Assembly: GCA_013002925.1 (NCBI GenBank)
Contig: JABDLQ010000099.1
Span: 1 to 10,295, forward strand
Reading direction: 5' to 3'
Source: Gammaproteobacteria bacterium
Lineage (GTDB): Bacteria; Pseudomonadota; Gammaproteobacteria; Steroidobacterales; SZUA-146
Length of the DNA stretch: 10,295 bases
Below are positions 1 through 6,023 of this stretch, one piece after another; within the stretch, counting starts at the first letter, position 1, and each line of letters starts with the position of its first letter. The translations under genes and the position numbers were made by a program. Below the pieces are notes generated by a model. The model did not search any database and was not told the origin of the DNA. It was given only the letters and a program-made list of their open reading frames with translations.

Positions 1-1654
1 CACGTGCGGCAGCGGACCAGGCCTGGTCCTGATCGACTACGATTGGCTTGAGAAGAATTACCAGCTCACTCTTGCGTGAAACTGTACTCTTGCTGCGAAA
101 CAAGGCGCCAACTCCCGGAAGTTTGCCCAGAATCGGAGTACCAAAGTCCTGCTCACGCCTGGAGTCACGCATCAGTCCGCCGATGACAATGATCTGTCCG
201 CTGCGTGCACGAACTACCGTGTCGGATTCGCGTACTTCACTAAATGCGAGCGGCAGCCGGTCGGTCTCGCCTGACACAGTCAAATCTTTTTGTTGATCAG
301 TAACGTCGCTAACGGTCGGGTGGATATGCAGCGTAACGACTCCGTCTGCACTAATCTGTGGGGTCACATCCAGCGCAATACCGGAGAAAAACGGTGTCAG
401 TTCTACATCGCGGCTGGTTGTGGAAGACGTTCCTGTCACGGTGTTGCTGGACACATCGGTGACAAAAAATTCGTCGGTACCTGCCTTGATTACCGCTTTT
501 TGATTGTTCAATGTTGCAACACGCGGGCTGGACAACACTCGTGTATTGCCTTGCGCCTCCAGCAATTCGATAAATGCATTGAAGTCGCCAATATCAAAGG
601 CCAGCGTAAATGCGCCACCCAGAGACAGATTGTCAAATCCAGTGTATTGAACACCCGGCGCGACCGTAATGGGTGCGCCACCCAGCGTGCGGGAGTCTAC
701 GCGAAAGCCGTTGTTCCCTGGCGGTGCGCTTTGCCCGATCGCAAAGTTGTTGCCACGCGAAGTTTGTGCCACGGACACCCAGTTGATGCCAGCCTGAAAA
801 TTGTCGCTTAGCTCGACTTCGATAATCTTGGCCTCGAGTAACACCTGGCGTTGGGCGGTCGCCTGAATTTTTTGCAGATAGCCTTCAACTGACCGCAGCT
901 GTTCGGGCATGGCCCGCACCATGATCACCCCGGTCTGGGAATTGACGACGACCCGCCGGTCGGCACCTGTGCCTACGATCATCGACAAACCCTGCTCGAG
1001 ATCAGCCCAAAAATCGACAGAGTAGGATGTATCTATGCGAGACCCGGTCACAGACTGGCCGTCGCCGGTGGTATTTTCCTGATTGTTGCCAGTCGACTCG
1101 AAGGTGTTGTTGTCGCGACCCCGGCTGCGCTCGCTCACCTGCCCGGAACTTACTCGCATACGCGACACTCCGGATCTTTGCATGTCCAGGTAGTCAACCT
1201 GAAAGATGCGTGTTTGCATCGACGCCGGCATGACGACATAGCCGTTGGGTGTTGATCGAACTTCGTAGCCGTAGACTTCCTGAACGGTGTTCAGCACCTC
1301 CCCGATGGTGACGCTTTTCATGTGCAATGAGATTTTGCCGCGCACGTCAGGGTGCACTACCAGGTTGGTACGGGTGCCTTCTACGAGGCCCGAGAAAAAA
1401 GCTTTCGCATCAGAGTTAGTGACATTGACGTCGAAGCGCTCTTTGGCCGGTTGCCCGGCATCAATCAGCGTATCGGGTGGCGGCAGGAGCGCATCCGTCA
1501 CAGCCAGCGGTGGCGGCGGCGGTGCTTCCTGCGCCGCCTCGGTCAGCGCCCCGGTGATCGGGTCTTCCAACGCGCTCATTCCTGCGGGGTTGCTTGCGCA
1601 ACCATATAACAGGGTGATGCTTATGATGCCAGCAAGCAATCCTCTGATCTTCAT
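1..1654 (-). CDS. mshL: MshL-type secretin (outer-membrane pore of MSHA type IV pilus), 3' end cut by window edge
   Basis: The protein forms the multimeric outer-membrane channel through which an MSHA-type pilus is extruded. Reading the minus strand from the ATG at 1654 gives 551 codons without a stop, running off the left edge. Residues 1-19 form a lipoprotein signal peptide ending in a lipobox (LLYGC, Cys19). A proline-rich linker follows (about 45-60). A short secretin N-terminal (STN-like) domain lies at about 73-142, then a Gln/Asn/Ser-rich linker (about 175-205) and a secretin N-type domain (about 212-265). The secretin beta-barrel domain spans about 268-540, with VLLEAKIIEVELSDNFQAG at 271-289, RVLSSPRVATLNNQKA at 372-387 and the conserved TPILGKLPGVGALFRSK at 506-522. 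MshL proteins are about 550-570 residues, so little is missing. AAGGA lies about 10 bases before the ATG, and the upstream mshK stop is only 14 bases away. PilQ or GspD are alternatives, but the lipoprotein start and the gene order favour MshL. Confidence 0.93.
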   Translation of the reverse strand, partial: MKIRGLLAGIISITLLYGCASNPAGMSALEDPITGALTEAAQEAPPPPPLAVTDALLPPPDTLIDAGQPAKERFDVNVTNSDAKAFFSGLVEGTRTNLVVHPDVRGKISLHMKSVTIGEVLNTVQEVYGYEVRSTPNGYVVMPASMQTRIFQVDYLDMQRSGVSRMRVSSGQVSERSRGRDNNTFESTGNNQENTTGDGQSVTGSRIDTSYSVDFWADLEQGLSMIVGTGADRRVVVNSQTGVIMVRAMPEQLRSVEGYLQKIQATAQRQVLLEAKIIEVELSDNFQAGINWVSVAQTSRGNNFAIGQSAPPGNNGFRVDSRTLGGAPITVAPGVQYTGFDNLSLGGAFTLAFDIGDFNAFIELLEAQGNTRVLSSPRVATLNNQKAVIKAGTDEFFVTDVSSNTVTGTSSTTSRDVELTPFFSGIALDVTPQISADGVVTLHIHPTVSDVTDQQKDLTVSGETDRLPLAFSEVRESDTVVRARSGQIIVIGGLMRDSRREQDFGTPILGKLPGVGALFRSKSTVSRKSELVILLKPIVVDQDQAWSAAAR

Positions 1655-1668
1655 CTTGGGTATCCTTT

Positions 1669-1989
1669 TCACTCGCGCACCTTGGCCAATTCCAAACGCG
1701 TGTGGATAATTTTGTTGCGGTAATGCAGTTTCACGGAGTGCGTGTCAATCGCACGCACAGTTGCGCTACCAATGCGATCTCCGGTCGTGACGGTTTTGCC
1801 ATTGACGATCGCAACGCGACGGTTGTCGGAGACAAAGATTGCACTGACGACGAAACGCGCAACCGGCTCACCGATGGGCGCGACTATTGCATTGTCGGGG
1901 CGGGTCGGGTCGTGCAGTTCTGCTGCTGAGCTCGTGCCGACAGCTGTAAAAGCACACACCAGAAACAGGATGATTAGTTTGTTACACAC
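1669..1989 (-). CDS. mshK: MshK-like pilus biogenesis protein (PilP-like), GTG start
   Basis: This small exported protein is probably the counterpart of PilP, linking the inner-membrane MshI/J complex to the MshL secretin. I chose the GTG at 1989 because a strong GGAGGA lies 8 bases upstream. A TTG at 2007 in the same frame would add six residues but would put that GGAGGA inside the coding sequence. From the GTG the protein is 106 residues. It has a hydrophobic N-terminal signal sequence (about 4-24, ending near SSAAE) and the DPTRP motif at about 27-31 that MshK proteins carry just after the signal. A short beta-rich region follows (VSAIFVSDNRRVAIVNGK), like the PilP/GspC homology domain. 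The start overlaps the end of mshJ (stop at 1982-1984), so translation is probably coupled. Sequence conservation in this family is low, so the assignment rests largely on the motif and on its place between mshJ and mshL. Confidence 0.8.
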   Translation of the reverse strand: MCNKLIILFLVCAFTAVGTSSAAELHDPTRPDNAIVAPIGEPVARFVVSAIFVSDNRRVAIVNGKTVTTGDRIGSATVRAIDTHSVKLHYRNKIIHTRLELAKVRE

Positions 1990-2626
1990 CAATCCAGTCC
2001 TCCACAAAACTCAACGTGCTGATTTCGATCCGAACCCGGTTGCGTGGATAATCTTTAGCGTCGATTTCGATGCCTTGCCAGTATATTCGCCACGGCAATG
2101 CTTCCAGTTCTTCCAGATAATCCAGGACCGCAAGATACGGCCCTTCGAGTTCGAGCCTCAGGGTATGACGGTAAAGCGGTGCATCGTTGTCACTCTCGAG
2201 CAGGCGCTCTGCGTCCAGGTTGCGGGCACGCAGCAGGCGGAGCCCGCGCTGATTCGCCAGCATGTCCTCAAGGACCTGCGCCATTGTTGCCGGATCGAGG
2301 ATTTCCATTTCTCTTGCACTGATCAGCGCATCGACTTCCCTGGCACGCTGTCTTGCCTGATCCAGTTGCGCAGACAAGGGTGAGCTGATATCCAGTTGGA
2401 GTGCGTTTGCCTGAGCGCGGATGGTTGCATCGACACGCTGGATGCGCTCGCGTGCACTTTCAATGCTCTTGATGGTCGCCTGCCCCTTATCAAGAGCCGG
2501 TGCCATGGCAAATTCAAACCAGACAAGCGTCAAAGCGAACAGGGCCGATGCGAAGACCAGGACCCGTTCGCGCAACGACATACTGTCGATGCGGTAGGCG
2601 ACATGTCGCAAGCCGTGCATAATCAT
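1982..2626 (-). CDS. mshJ: MshJ-like inner-membrane pilus assembly protein (PilO/GspM-like)
   Basis: This bitopic inner-membrane protein is the likely PilO/GspM counterpart in the MSHA assembly platform, pairing with the PilN-like protein encoded just upstream. From the ATG at 2626 the protein has 214 residues. A short cytoplasmic tail is followed by one membrane helix (about 22-42, VLVFASALFALTLVWFEFA). A long charged helical stretch (about 46-110) looks like coiled coil. A periplasmic ferredoxin-like region follows (about 140-210), with RHTLRLELEGPYLAVLDYL and LPWRIYWQGIEID. The ATG overlaps the stop of the upstream gene as ATGA (2623-2626). A second in-frame ATG at 2620 is a possible alternative start. 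The gene order PilM-like, PilN-like, this, PilP-like, secretin is the standard pattern for this machinery. Confidence 0.87.
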   Translation of the reverse strand: MIMHGLRHVAYRIDSMSLRERVLVFASALFALTLVWFEFAMAPALDKGQATIKSIESARERIQRVDATIRAQANALQLDISSPLSAQLDQARQRAREVDALISAREMEILDPATMAQVLEDMLANQRGLRLLRARNLDAERLLESDNDAPLYRHTLRLELEGPYLAVLDYLEELEALPWRIYWQGIEIDAKDYPRNRVRIEISTLSFVEDWIGV

Positions 2627-3258
2627 GGCGCCACACTGCTAAGTGCAAAGCGTTCGGAAGGCGCGCTGGTCATTGAAAAGTTGACCGCCGTGTCTGTTGA
2701 TTTAGCGTCAGTATCAATCTCAAACTGGTCGAAGCGCTGGCCGCTCAGCGCACCCTCGGATGCCAGTCCCAGCAGATAGGCGGGCACCAGGCTCGGGGTT
2801 TGTGCGCGGCCTTCCAGTGTCGTATGGGAATCGGGCCCGGAAACCAGAATGCGGGTCAGCCAGAGACCCTCCAGACTGTGCTCCGCTAACGCACGCAACG
2901 AGGTAGAAAAACCGTTGGTGTTACCCAGGCCGGGACCATCAATCGATGCCAGTAAGCGCTCGCGTCGTGTCAATGCATCGAGAGCCTCGCGCAGAGTGTT
3001 GGACTGGCTATCGTCTTCACCGTGACGGGCCAGTGTGCGCGTAAGTTCTTCGAGCCGATGAGCTGCTGCTGCCTCGCGCACCTGCATTGATTGCAGGGCT
3101 TTATCCAGATCGTGTGCGTGCGTATCGGCAAAGTACCATGCAGTGCCTAATGCAGCGCTGAAGACGACCAGTACTACGGCCATCATGACGGCACCAAACG
3201 CCGGGTTCTCACGGCGCAGATTGCCCTGGTATAAATTGATTTGCTGTTTCAGATTCAC
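2623..3258 (-). CDS. MshI2 / PilN-like inner-membrane pilus assembly protein, GTG start
   Basis: The protein corresponds to PilN of type IVa pili, called MshI2 in some MSHA clusters. It would bind the cytoplasmic MshI/PilM protein through its N-terminal tail and dimerise with MshJ in the membrane. The 211-residue protein starts with the tail MNLKQQINLYQGNLRR, which carries the INLY element that PilN uses to dock onto PilM. A single membrane helix follows (about 22-44, GAVMMAVVLVVFSAALGTAWY), then a coiled-coil segment (about 47-100). A periplasmic domain of PilN type completes the protein (GLWLTRILVSGPDSHTTLEG, about 132-151). The start codon is GTG. It overlaps the stop of the upstream gene as GTGA (3255-3258), so it is probably translated by coupling. 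The family is clear from the tail, the topology and the neighbours, but the individual gene name varies between genomes. Confidence 0.87.
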   Translation of the reverse strand: MNLKQQINLYQGNLRRENPAFGAVMMAVVLVVFSAALGTAWYFADTHAHDLDKALQSMQVREAAAAHRLEELTRTLARHGEDDSQSNTLREALDALTRRERLLASIDGPGLGNTNGFSTSLRALAEHSLEGLWLTRILVSGPDSHTTLEGRAQTPSLVPAYLLGLASEGALSGQRFDQFEIDTDAKSTDTAVNFSMTSAPSERFALSSVAP

Positions 3259-4193
3259 GCGGCGGCCTCTTCAGTGCGCAACGCGGCGCCCAGCGCCACG
3301 ACGACAGCAGCCTGCTGTTCCAGCGGTATGGGGGTGGCAAGGTCAACCACATCATTCAGATCAAGCGCCTCGACTGGTACTCCAAGTTGCGCATGCAGCA
3401 GTCCTGCAAATGCTGGAGGAGTACCGGGGCCAAGCACGATGTCTGTGATCGGCCGCTGATCGTAGTGGCTTTCAAAATAATCGAGTGAACGTTGCACTTC
3501 GAGTGCAATTTCTGATGCCGTATCGCCCGTCGTTAGTTCTCCGGCGCACAGCGAACGTACCGCGCGCAAGCCCACATCGATGCGGCGGATCAAATAGAGT
3601 GTCCCGGCGCGCGATATAATCAGCGTACCGTGTTCTTCCTCCAGGTGAAGCAGGCCAACGCCGCGAGGCTCCTGGGGCAGACAGGTCGCGATGTTGCGCA
3701 GGCAAAGCTCAGGGATATCGATCGAATCGAGTCGCAGACCCTGGTCGGATATCGCATCGACCAGTTTTTTCACGCTGCCGGGTTCGGCCGCAACCGCGTA
3801 TAGCATAGGCCCACCGGACTGATTAGCCAACGCCGGAATTTCAATTGTGTCGATGACGGCATCATCTGCGGAAAAACCGACCAGGTCCTTGATGCGCCAA
3901 CGTACGGCGGCCGCGATTTCATCTTTTGGTACCTGTGGGCACTCCACCAGCACCAGTTGATAAACGCTTTCGTTCACCACTGCGGTTACGGGCACGCGAC
4001 GCAACTCAACCTTGTCGACAACCTCATCCGTTAGTGCGCTCCAGCTGCGTCCGCTACCGGTCGACACGGCGAAGTTATGCAGTCGAGAAACAGCACCATC
4101 ACGCTCGACCAGCGCGAGCACAGCAGTCTCATCGTCGACAGCGATGCCGGCACGTAGTTTGGTAGTTGACTTGCGCCTAAATAATGACACCAT
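3255..4193 (-). CDS. mshI: MshI / PilM-like cytoplasmic actin-fold pilus assembly protein
   Basis: This is the cytoplasmic member of the pilus platform, with the actin-like fold of PilM, expected to bind the PilN-like tail beneath the inner membrane. I place the start at the ATG at 4193, which has AAAGGA about 7 bases upstream and gives a 312-residue protein beginning MVSLFRRKSTTKLRAGIAVD. The open frame extends 57 codons further upstream, but that stretch has no family-like features. No membrane segment is visible. AGIAVDDE (15-22) resembles the first phosphate-binding strand of the actin fold. CPQVPKDEIAAAVRWRIKDL (85-104) is typical of the PilM/MshI family, as is EVQRSLDYFESHYDQ (232-246). 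The last stretch, AAVVVALGAALR, matches the closing helix of PilM-like proteins. It is the first gene of the five-gene operon and ends in a 4-base overlap with the PilN-like gene. An 876-base non-coding stretch precedes it. Confidence 0.9.
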   Translation of the reverse strand: MVSLFRRKSTTKLRAGIAVDDETAVLALVERDGAVSRLHNFAVSTGSGRSWSALTDEVVDKVELRRVPVTAVVNESVYQLVLVECPQVPKDEIAAAVRWRIKDLVGFSADDAVIDTIEIPALANQSGGPMLYAVAAEPGSVKKLVDAISDQGLRLDSIDIPELCLRNIATCLPQEPRGVGLLHLEEEHGTLIISRAGTLYLIRRIDVGLRAVRSLCAGELTTGDTASEIALEVQRSLDYFESHYDQRPITDIVLGPGTPPAFAGLLHAQLGVPVEALDLNDVVDLATPIPLEQQAAVVVALGAALRTEEAAA

Positions 4194-4286
4194 CAGGTTC
4201 CTTTTGTCCTTGCAGGCCTGTTGCTTCTGCCCAGTTTTCCATCCCGGGGAGGATAGTGCTGAGCGGGTACTGACAAACTGGCAAAA

Positions 4287-4360
4287 GCCGGTGGACCGTT
4301 GCGCCATACACGCGCTGAAGTAGCCTGCATTCACTTCTCTGCTTTGTGCCCGCCACCGGC
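4287..4360 (-). promoter_or_regulatory. Possible structured mRNA leader of the mshI operon (three-stem junction)
   Basis: On the minus strand GCCGGTGG... wait-free pairing is seen between the 8-base arms CCACCGGC (plus 4353-4360) and GCCGGTGG (plus 4287-4294). The enclosed stretch can form two more short stems, GAAGT/ACTTC with an 11-base loop and GCGC/GCGC with a 7-base loop. The result would be a closing stem over two inner hairpins, located 94-167 bases upstream of the mshI start. It does not match the cyclic-di-GMP-I (GEMM) consensus that I know, nor another riboswitch class I can recognise. The pairing is seen in the sequence; a regulatory role is inference, and chance pairing is quite possible. 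Confidence 0.25.
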
Positions 4361-4404
4361 CCAAAAAACTGTATGCCCGGTAACAAAACGGTTACATCAA
4401 ACTT

Positions 4405-4430
4405 TCGGGGGTGAATAAAAATACACCCCG
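4405..4430 (-). repeat. Hairpin in the mshI upstream region
   Basis: The sequence has TCGGGGGTG and CACCCCGA separated by about ten A/T-rich bases, forming a stem of about eight pairs with one extra G. It lies about 210 bases before mshI. A T-rich loop but no T-tail follows on either strand, so it is not a standard terminator. It could be part of a long 5' leader of the mshI operon. Function unknown. Confidence 0.35.
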
Positions 4431-4470
4431 ATTATGTCGTCCGCAGGTGCCGGGGCACGCACATCCGTAC

Positions 4471-4476
4471 ATAATA
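4471..4476 (-). promoter_or_regulatory. Weak candidate -10 element for the mshI operon
   Basis: TATTAT on the minus strand (plus ATAATA at 4471-4476) is the most -10-like hexamer I noticed in this gap. No good -35 lies 16-18 bases upstream. If used, the leader of mshI would be roughly 270 bases and would include the hairpins at 4405-4430 and 4287-4360. This is a weak call. Confidence 0.15.
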
Positions 4477-4532
4477 AGTCCACCATACTGAATTCGAATC
4501 CGGGCGGTGTGATCTGTGTCTGGTTTCTGATC

Positions 4533-4556
4533 AAAACCCGTTATTTGCAGGGTTTT
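4533..4556. terminator. Possible bidirectional terminator
   Basis: AAAACCC (4533-4539) and GGGTTTT (4550-4556) form a perfect 7-base inverted repeat with a 10-base loop. A fifth T follows on the plus strand, and the A-run gives a T-run (TTTT) when read on the minus strand. Only three G-C pairs support the stem, so termination would be weak. It lies about 510 bases past the pilin stop and about 340 before mshI, a sensible place to separate the two units. Confidence 0.3.
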
Positions 4557-4671
4557 TCCGACCTGGTGTGTTAAGCGGACAGCGCGCAAGGATACCGACT
4601 GGTCGCTTGTTTAAAAGAAGATTTCGATTGTCTTAAGGTGAGAGTATTGATGCACAGAAACGGCGGGAATC

Positions 4672-4694
4672 CTCCCGGCCTGACTCTCCGGGAG
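4672..4694. repeat. GC-rich inverted repeat
   Basis: CTCCCGG (4672-4678) and CCGGGAG (4688-4694) form a perfect 7-pair stem with a 9-base loop. No clear T-run follows on either strand, so I do not call it a terminator. It is one of several hairpins in the gap between the pilin gene and mshI. Confidence 0.4.
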
Positions 4695-4963
4695 AGCTAA
4701 ATTACATTATGTTATTTGACCAGGCGCTGAAATTTGAACGATTGCAGTGCGGTGGTTTCAGCGGCATCACCTTGTAACTACCTGCGTCGAGTTTATTGTT
4801 CCCGGTGGTAAGCCGACACAGGATCGGGCGGCTACGCCTGCGCCAGGCATCGGCAATGTTCGGGCCACACATTGCATGCCCGCCGAATGATGGTGGTCTG
4901 CGAGGAGCAGGCTCTGGCGTCACACCGTGGGCTGCAAACTCACAGGGTGACACATATAGATTG

Positions 4964-5014
4964 CGGATATGGCTGCAAAGGCCCCTGATCCGGGGCGTTT
5001 ACAGCTCATATCCG
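4964..5014 (-). repeat. Long near-perfect hairpin downstream of the pilin gene
   Basis: On the minus strand the arm at 5014-4992 (beginning CGGATATGAGCTG and ending GCCCC) pairs with the arm at 4985-4964 around the 6-base loop GGATCA. I count about 20 Watson-Crick pairs, one G-U pair, one C-C mismatch and one bulged A. It begins about 55 bases after the pilin stop. No T-run follows, so it is not a classical intrinsic terminator. It could act as a 3' stabilising or attenuating structure of the pilin mRNA, or be a copy of a dispersed palindromic repeat. The pairing is clear in the sequence; the role is unknown. Confidence 0.6.
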
Positions 5015-5022
5015 TTAACTGC

Positions 5023-5038
5023 CGCAGAGTTTTCTGCG
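5023..5038 (-). repeat. Small hairpin between the pilin stop and the long hairpin
   Basis: CGCAGA (5023-5028) and TCTGCG (5033-5038) form a perfect 6-pair stem with a 4-base loop. It lies 31 bases after the pilin stop codon and 8 bases before the long hairpin at 4964-5014 in the direction of transcription. The two together make a tandem stem structure at the probable 3' end of the pilin mRNA. Confidence 0.45.
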
Positions 5039-5069
5039 ACCACAATGTGGCGTCAAAAATCGGGCCGTA

Positions 5070-5468
5070 TCAGGTGGCGCCGATTAATACAAAATTTGCA
5101 GTATCTCCGCTTGACGTTCTGGTCAAGGTGCAAGTTTCAGTTGCCTTGTCTGCGATTGTCGCTGCTCCTGCGACAGTAAATTCTGTTGGATCCAGCGGAT
5201 TGGTGAGTAACACGTTGACCTGCGCAAGAGTGCATGCGTTGACAGTTTGAAAAGGATCTGTGCTAATTCCGGATTCGTTCAACAGATCAACCGCATTATT
5301 CAGACTGCTGGCGCTGGAAATCGATCCCGCTATATTTTCAATGCTTGCTCTACCGGCTTCGTCGCTTAAGTCGATGATTCTTGGAATCGCGACGGCCGCC
5401 AGAATACCGAGTATCGAAATGACGACCACGAGCTCGATCAAAGTGAAACCTGATTGTTGTACTTTCAT
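5070..5468 (-). CDS. Type IV prepilin, MshA-like major pilin candidate
   Basis: The protein is a type IV pilin precursor of 132 residues, likely the structural subunit of an MSHA-type pilus. The 7-residue leader MKVQQSG ends in the Gly for PilD-type prepilin peptidase. The mature protein starts at Phe8 and has the conserved Glu5 (Glu12 of the precursor). The hydrophobic helix FTLIELVVVISILGILAAVA (8-27) follows. ENIAGSISSASSLNNA (44-59) resembles MshA pilins. Two cysteines (79 and 113) can form the C-terminal disulfide loop. I chose the ATG at 5468, which has GAAGGT about 7 bases upstream; an in-frame TTG at 5483 would add five residues and destroy that site. The gene stands alone, 876 bases upstream of mshI and on the same strand, rather than in the usual position with mshB/C/D downstream of the assembly genes. 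A minor pilin or pseudopilin is an alternative. Confidence 0.88.
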   Translation of the reverse strand: MKVQQSGFTLIELVVVISILGILAAVAIPRIIDLSDEAGRASIENIAGSISSASSLNNAVDLLNESGISTDPFQTVNACTLAQVNVLLTNPLDPTEFTVAGAATIADKATETCTLTRTSSGDTANFVLIGAT

Positions 5469-5812
5469 AATAACGACCTTCAATATATTTACGATGTGCC
5501 CGGACTTGCTGTGATGTCCAAACCTCTTTTAGTGTGGATTGACATCATCTCAATCAACCTCGTCTGCAAATTCCGTCACACAGGTGCAAGGGTTTGCAAA
5601 CGTTGGATGAGTGTAGTCGTTTGTTTTGTAGCTGTTATTGACTCAGTTCTCAGTTTTATGAAAAACGGTAGCGACGGATAAACGCGCTGTTTCACAAAAC
5701 GGTATTCCGGGTGACGGCACTCAAGTGACTGACGTTTCGCCTCGATGGCAAAGCGCAGAGTGCGATCGCGTTAAGTAAAGTTTGATTAAAAAAACTGCTG
5801 TGCTGCAGAACG

Positions 5813-5833
5813 TACAATAGAGTGAATATTGTA
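5813..5833. promoter_or_regulatory. Inverted repeat TACAATA-N7-TATTGTA, possible operator
   Basis: A perfect 7-base inverted repeat with a 7-base spacer (GAGTGAA) lies in the gap between icmF and the pilin gene, about 345 bases upstream of the pilin. The arms are A/T-rich and symmetric, as expected for a site bound by a dimeric regulator. No partner regulator can be named, and it could be chance. Confidence 0.3.
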
Positions 5834-5950
5834 TGGCTGGAAAGAGTTTGGCGAGCAGCTACAACCGGGATTTGACCTGAGCGTTATTGTAAAGCCGGGC
5901 GTGCAACGCAGCAGGTGGCCAACGTGTTATGCGTGAGAACTCAGTCACGG

Positions 5951-5965
5951 GCGGTGCGTCACCGC
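5951..5965 (-). repeat. Short GC-rich hairpin downstream of icmF
   Basis: GCGGTG and CACCGC form a perfect 6-pair stem over a 3-base loop, 59 bases after the icmF stop codon. It could help end or protect the icmF transcript. No T-run follows, so it is not a classical intrinsic terminator. Confidence 0.35.
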
Positions 5966-6023
5966 AAGTGGCAGGGCTATACGATTGCAGGAGCACGATG
6001 CATTGATATGTTGCTTGATATTG

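Larger units (their letters stand above)
4194..5069. other. Intergenic region between mshI and the pilin gene, rich in inverted repeats
   Basis: No convincing gene is present in these 876 bases. Short open frames exist on both strands (for example minus 4702-4953 and minus 4177-4386), but they lack a good ribosome binding site or a recognisable protein. The stretch instead contains several inverted repeats, listed separately at 4287-4360, 4405-4430, 4533-4556, 4672-4694, 4964-5014 and 5023-5038. The part nearest mshI must include the promoter and leader of the mshI-L operon. The part nearest the pilin stop must include the end of the pilin transcript. A 9-base direct repeat (GGCTGCAAA at 4930 and 4971) is also present. 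Confidence 0.7.
5469..6023. other. Intergenic region between icmF and the pilin gene
   Basis: These 555 bases lack a supportable gene. They must hold the end of the icmF transcript and the promoter of the pilin gene, but I find no strong sigma70 or sigma54 (GG-N10-GC) promoter on the minus strand. Visible elements are a 15-base hairpin at 5951-5965, a TACAATA/TATTGTA inverted repeat at 5813-5833, a 10-base palindrome GTTTGCAAAC at 5592-5601, and GATTGA/TCAATC with a 7-base spacer at 5537-5555. The last two lie 69-133 bases upstream of the pilin start and are possible protein-binding sites. Confidence 0.65.

Noticed and set aside
290..811. Plus-strand open frame of 173 codons
   Set aside because: It lies entirely opposite the secretin gene, whose protein shows clear family motifs on the minus strand. 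The plus-strand protein has no recognisable features.
1742..2383. Plus-strand open frame of 213 codons
   Set aside because: It crosses mshK and mshJ on the opposite strand and has the composition of an antisense shadow.
4177..4386. Minus-strand open frame of 69 codons upstream of and overlapping mshI
   Set aside because: It begins at TTG without a good ribosome binding site, has no recognisable protein features, and runs through the leader of mshI.
4702..4953. Minus-strand open frame of 83 codons in the pilin-mshI gap
   Set aside because: No ribosome binding site or family resemblance is visible, and the composition is rich in Pro, Arg and Ser as in random frames. A decayed gene cannot be excluded.
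4921..5000. Resemblance to a cyclic-di-GMP-I (GEMM) riboswitch from GCAAA motifs on the plus strand
   Set aside because: The GCAAA motifs are present, but the order of stems and the tetraloop-receptor part do not fit, and no gene follows on the plus strand. The long inverted repeat explains the region better.
4796..5179. Plus-strand open frame of 127 codons
   Set aside because: It overlaps the end of the pilin gene antisense and runs through the long hairpin, giving an Arg/Leu-rich protein typical of a shadow frame.
5486..5530. Possible sigma54 promoter before the pilin
   Set aside because: GG and GC pairs occur here, but not with the required 10-base spacing.
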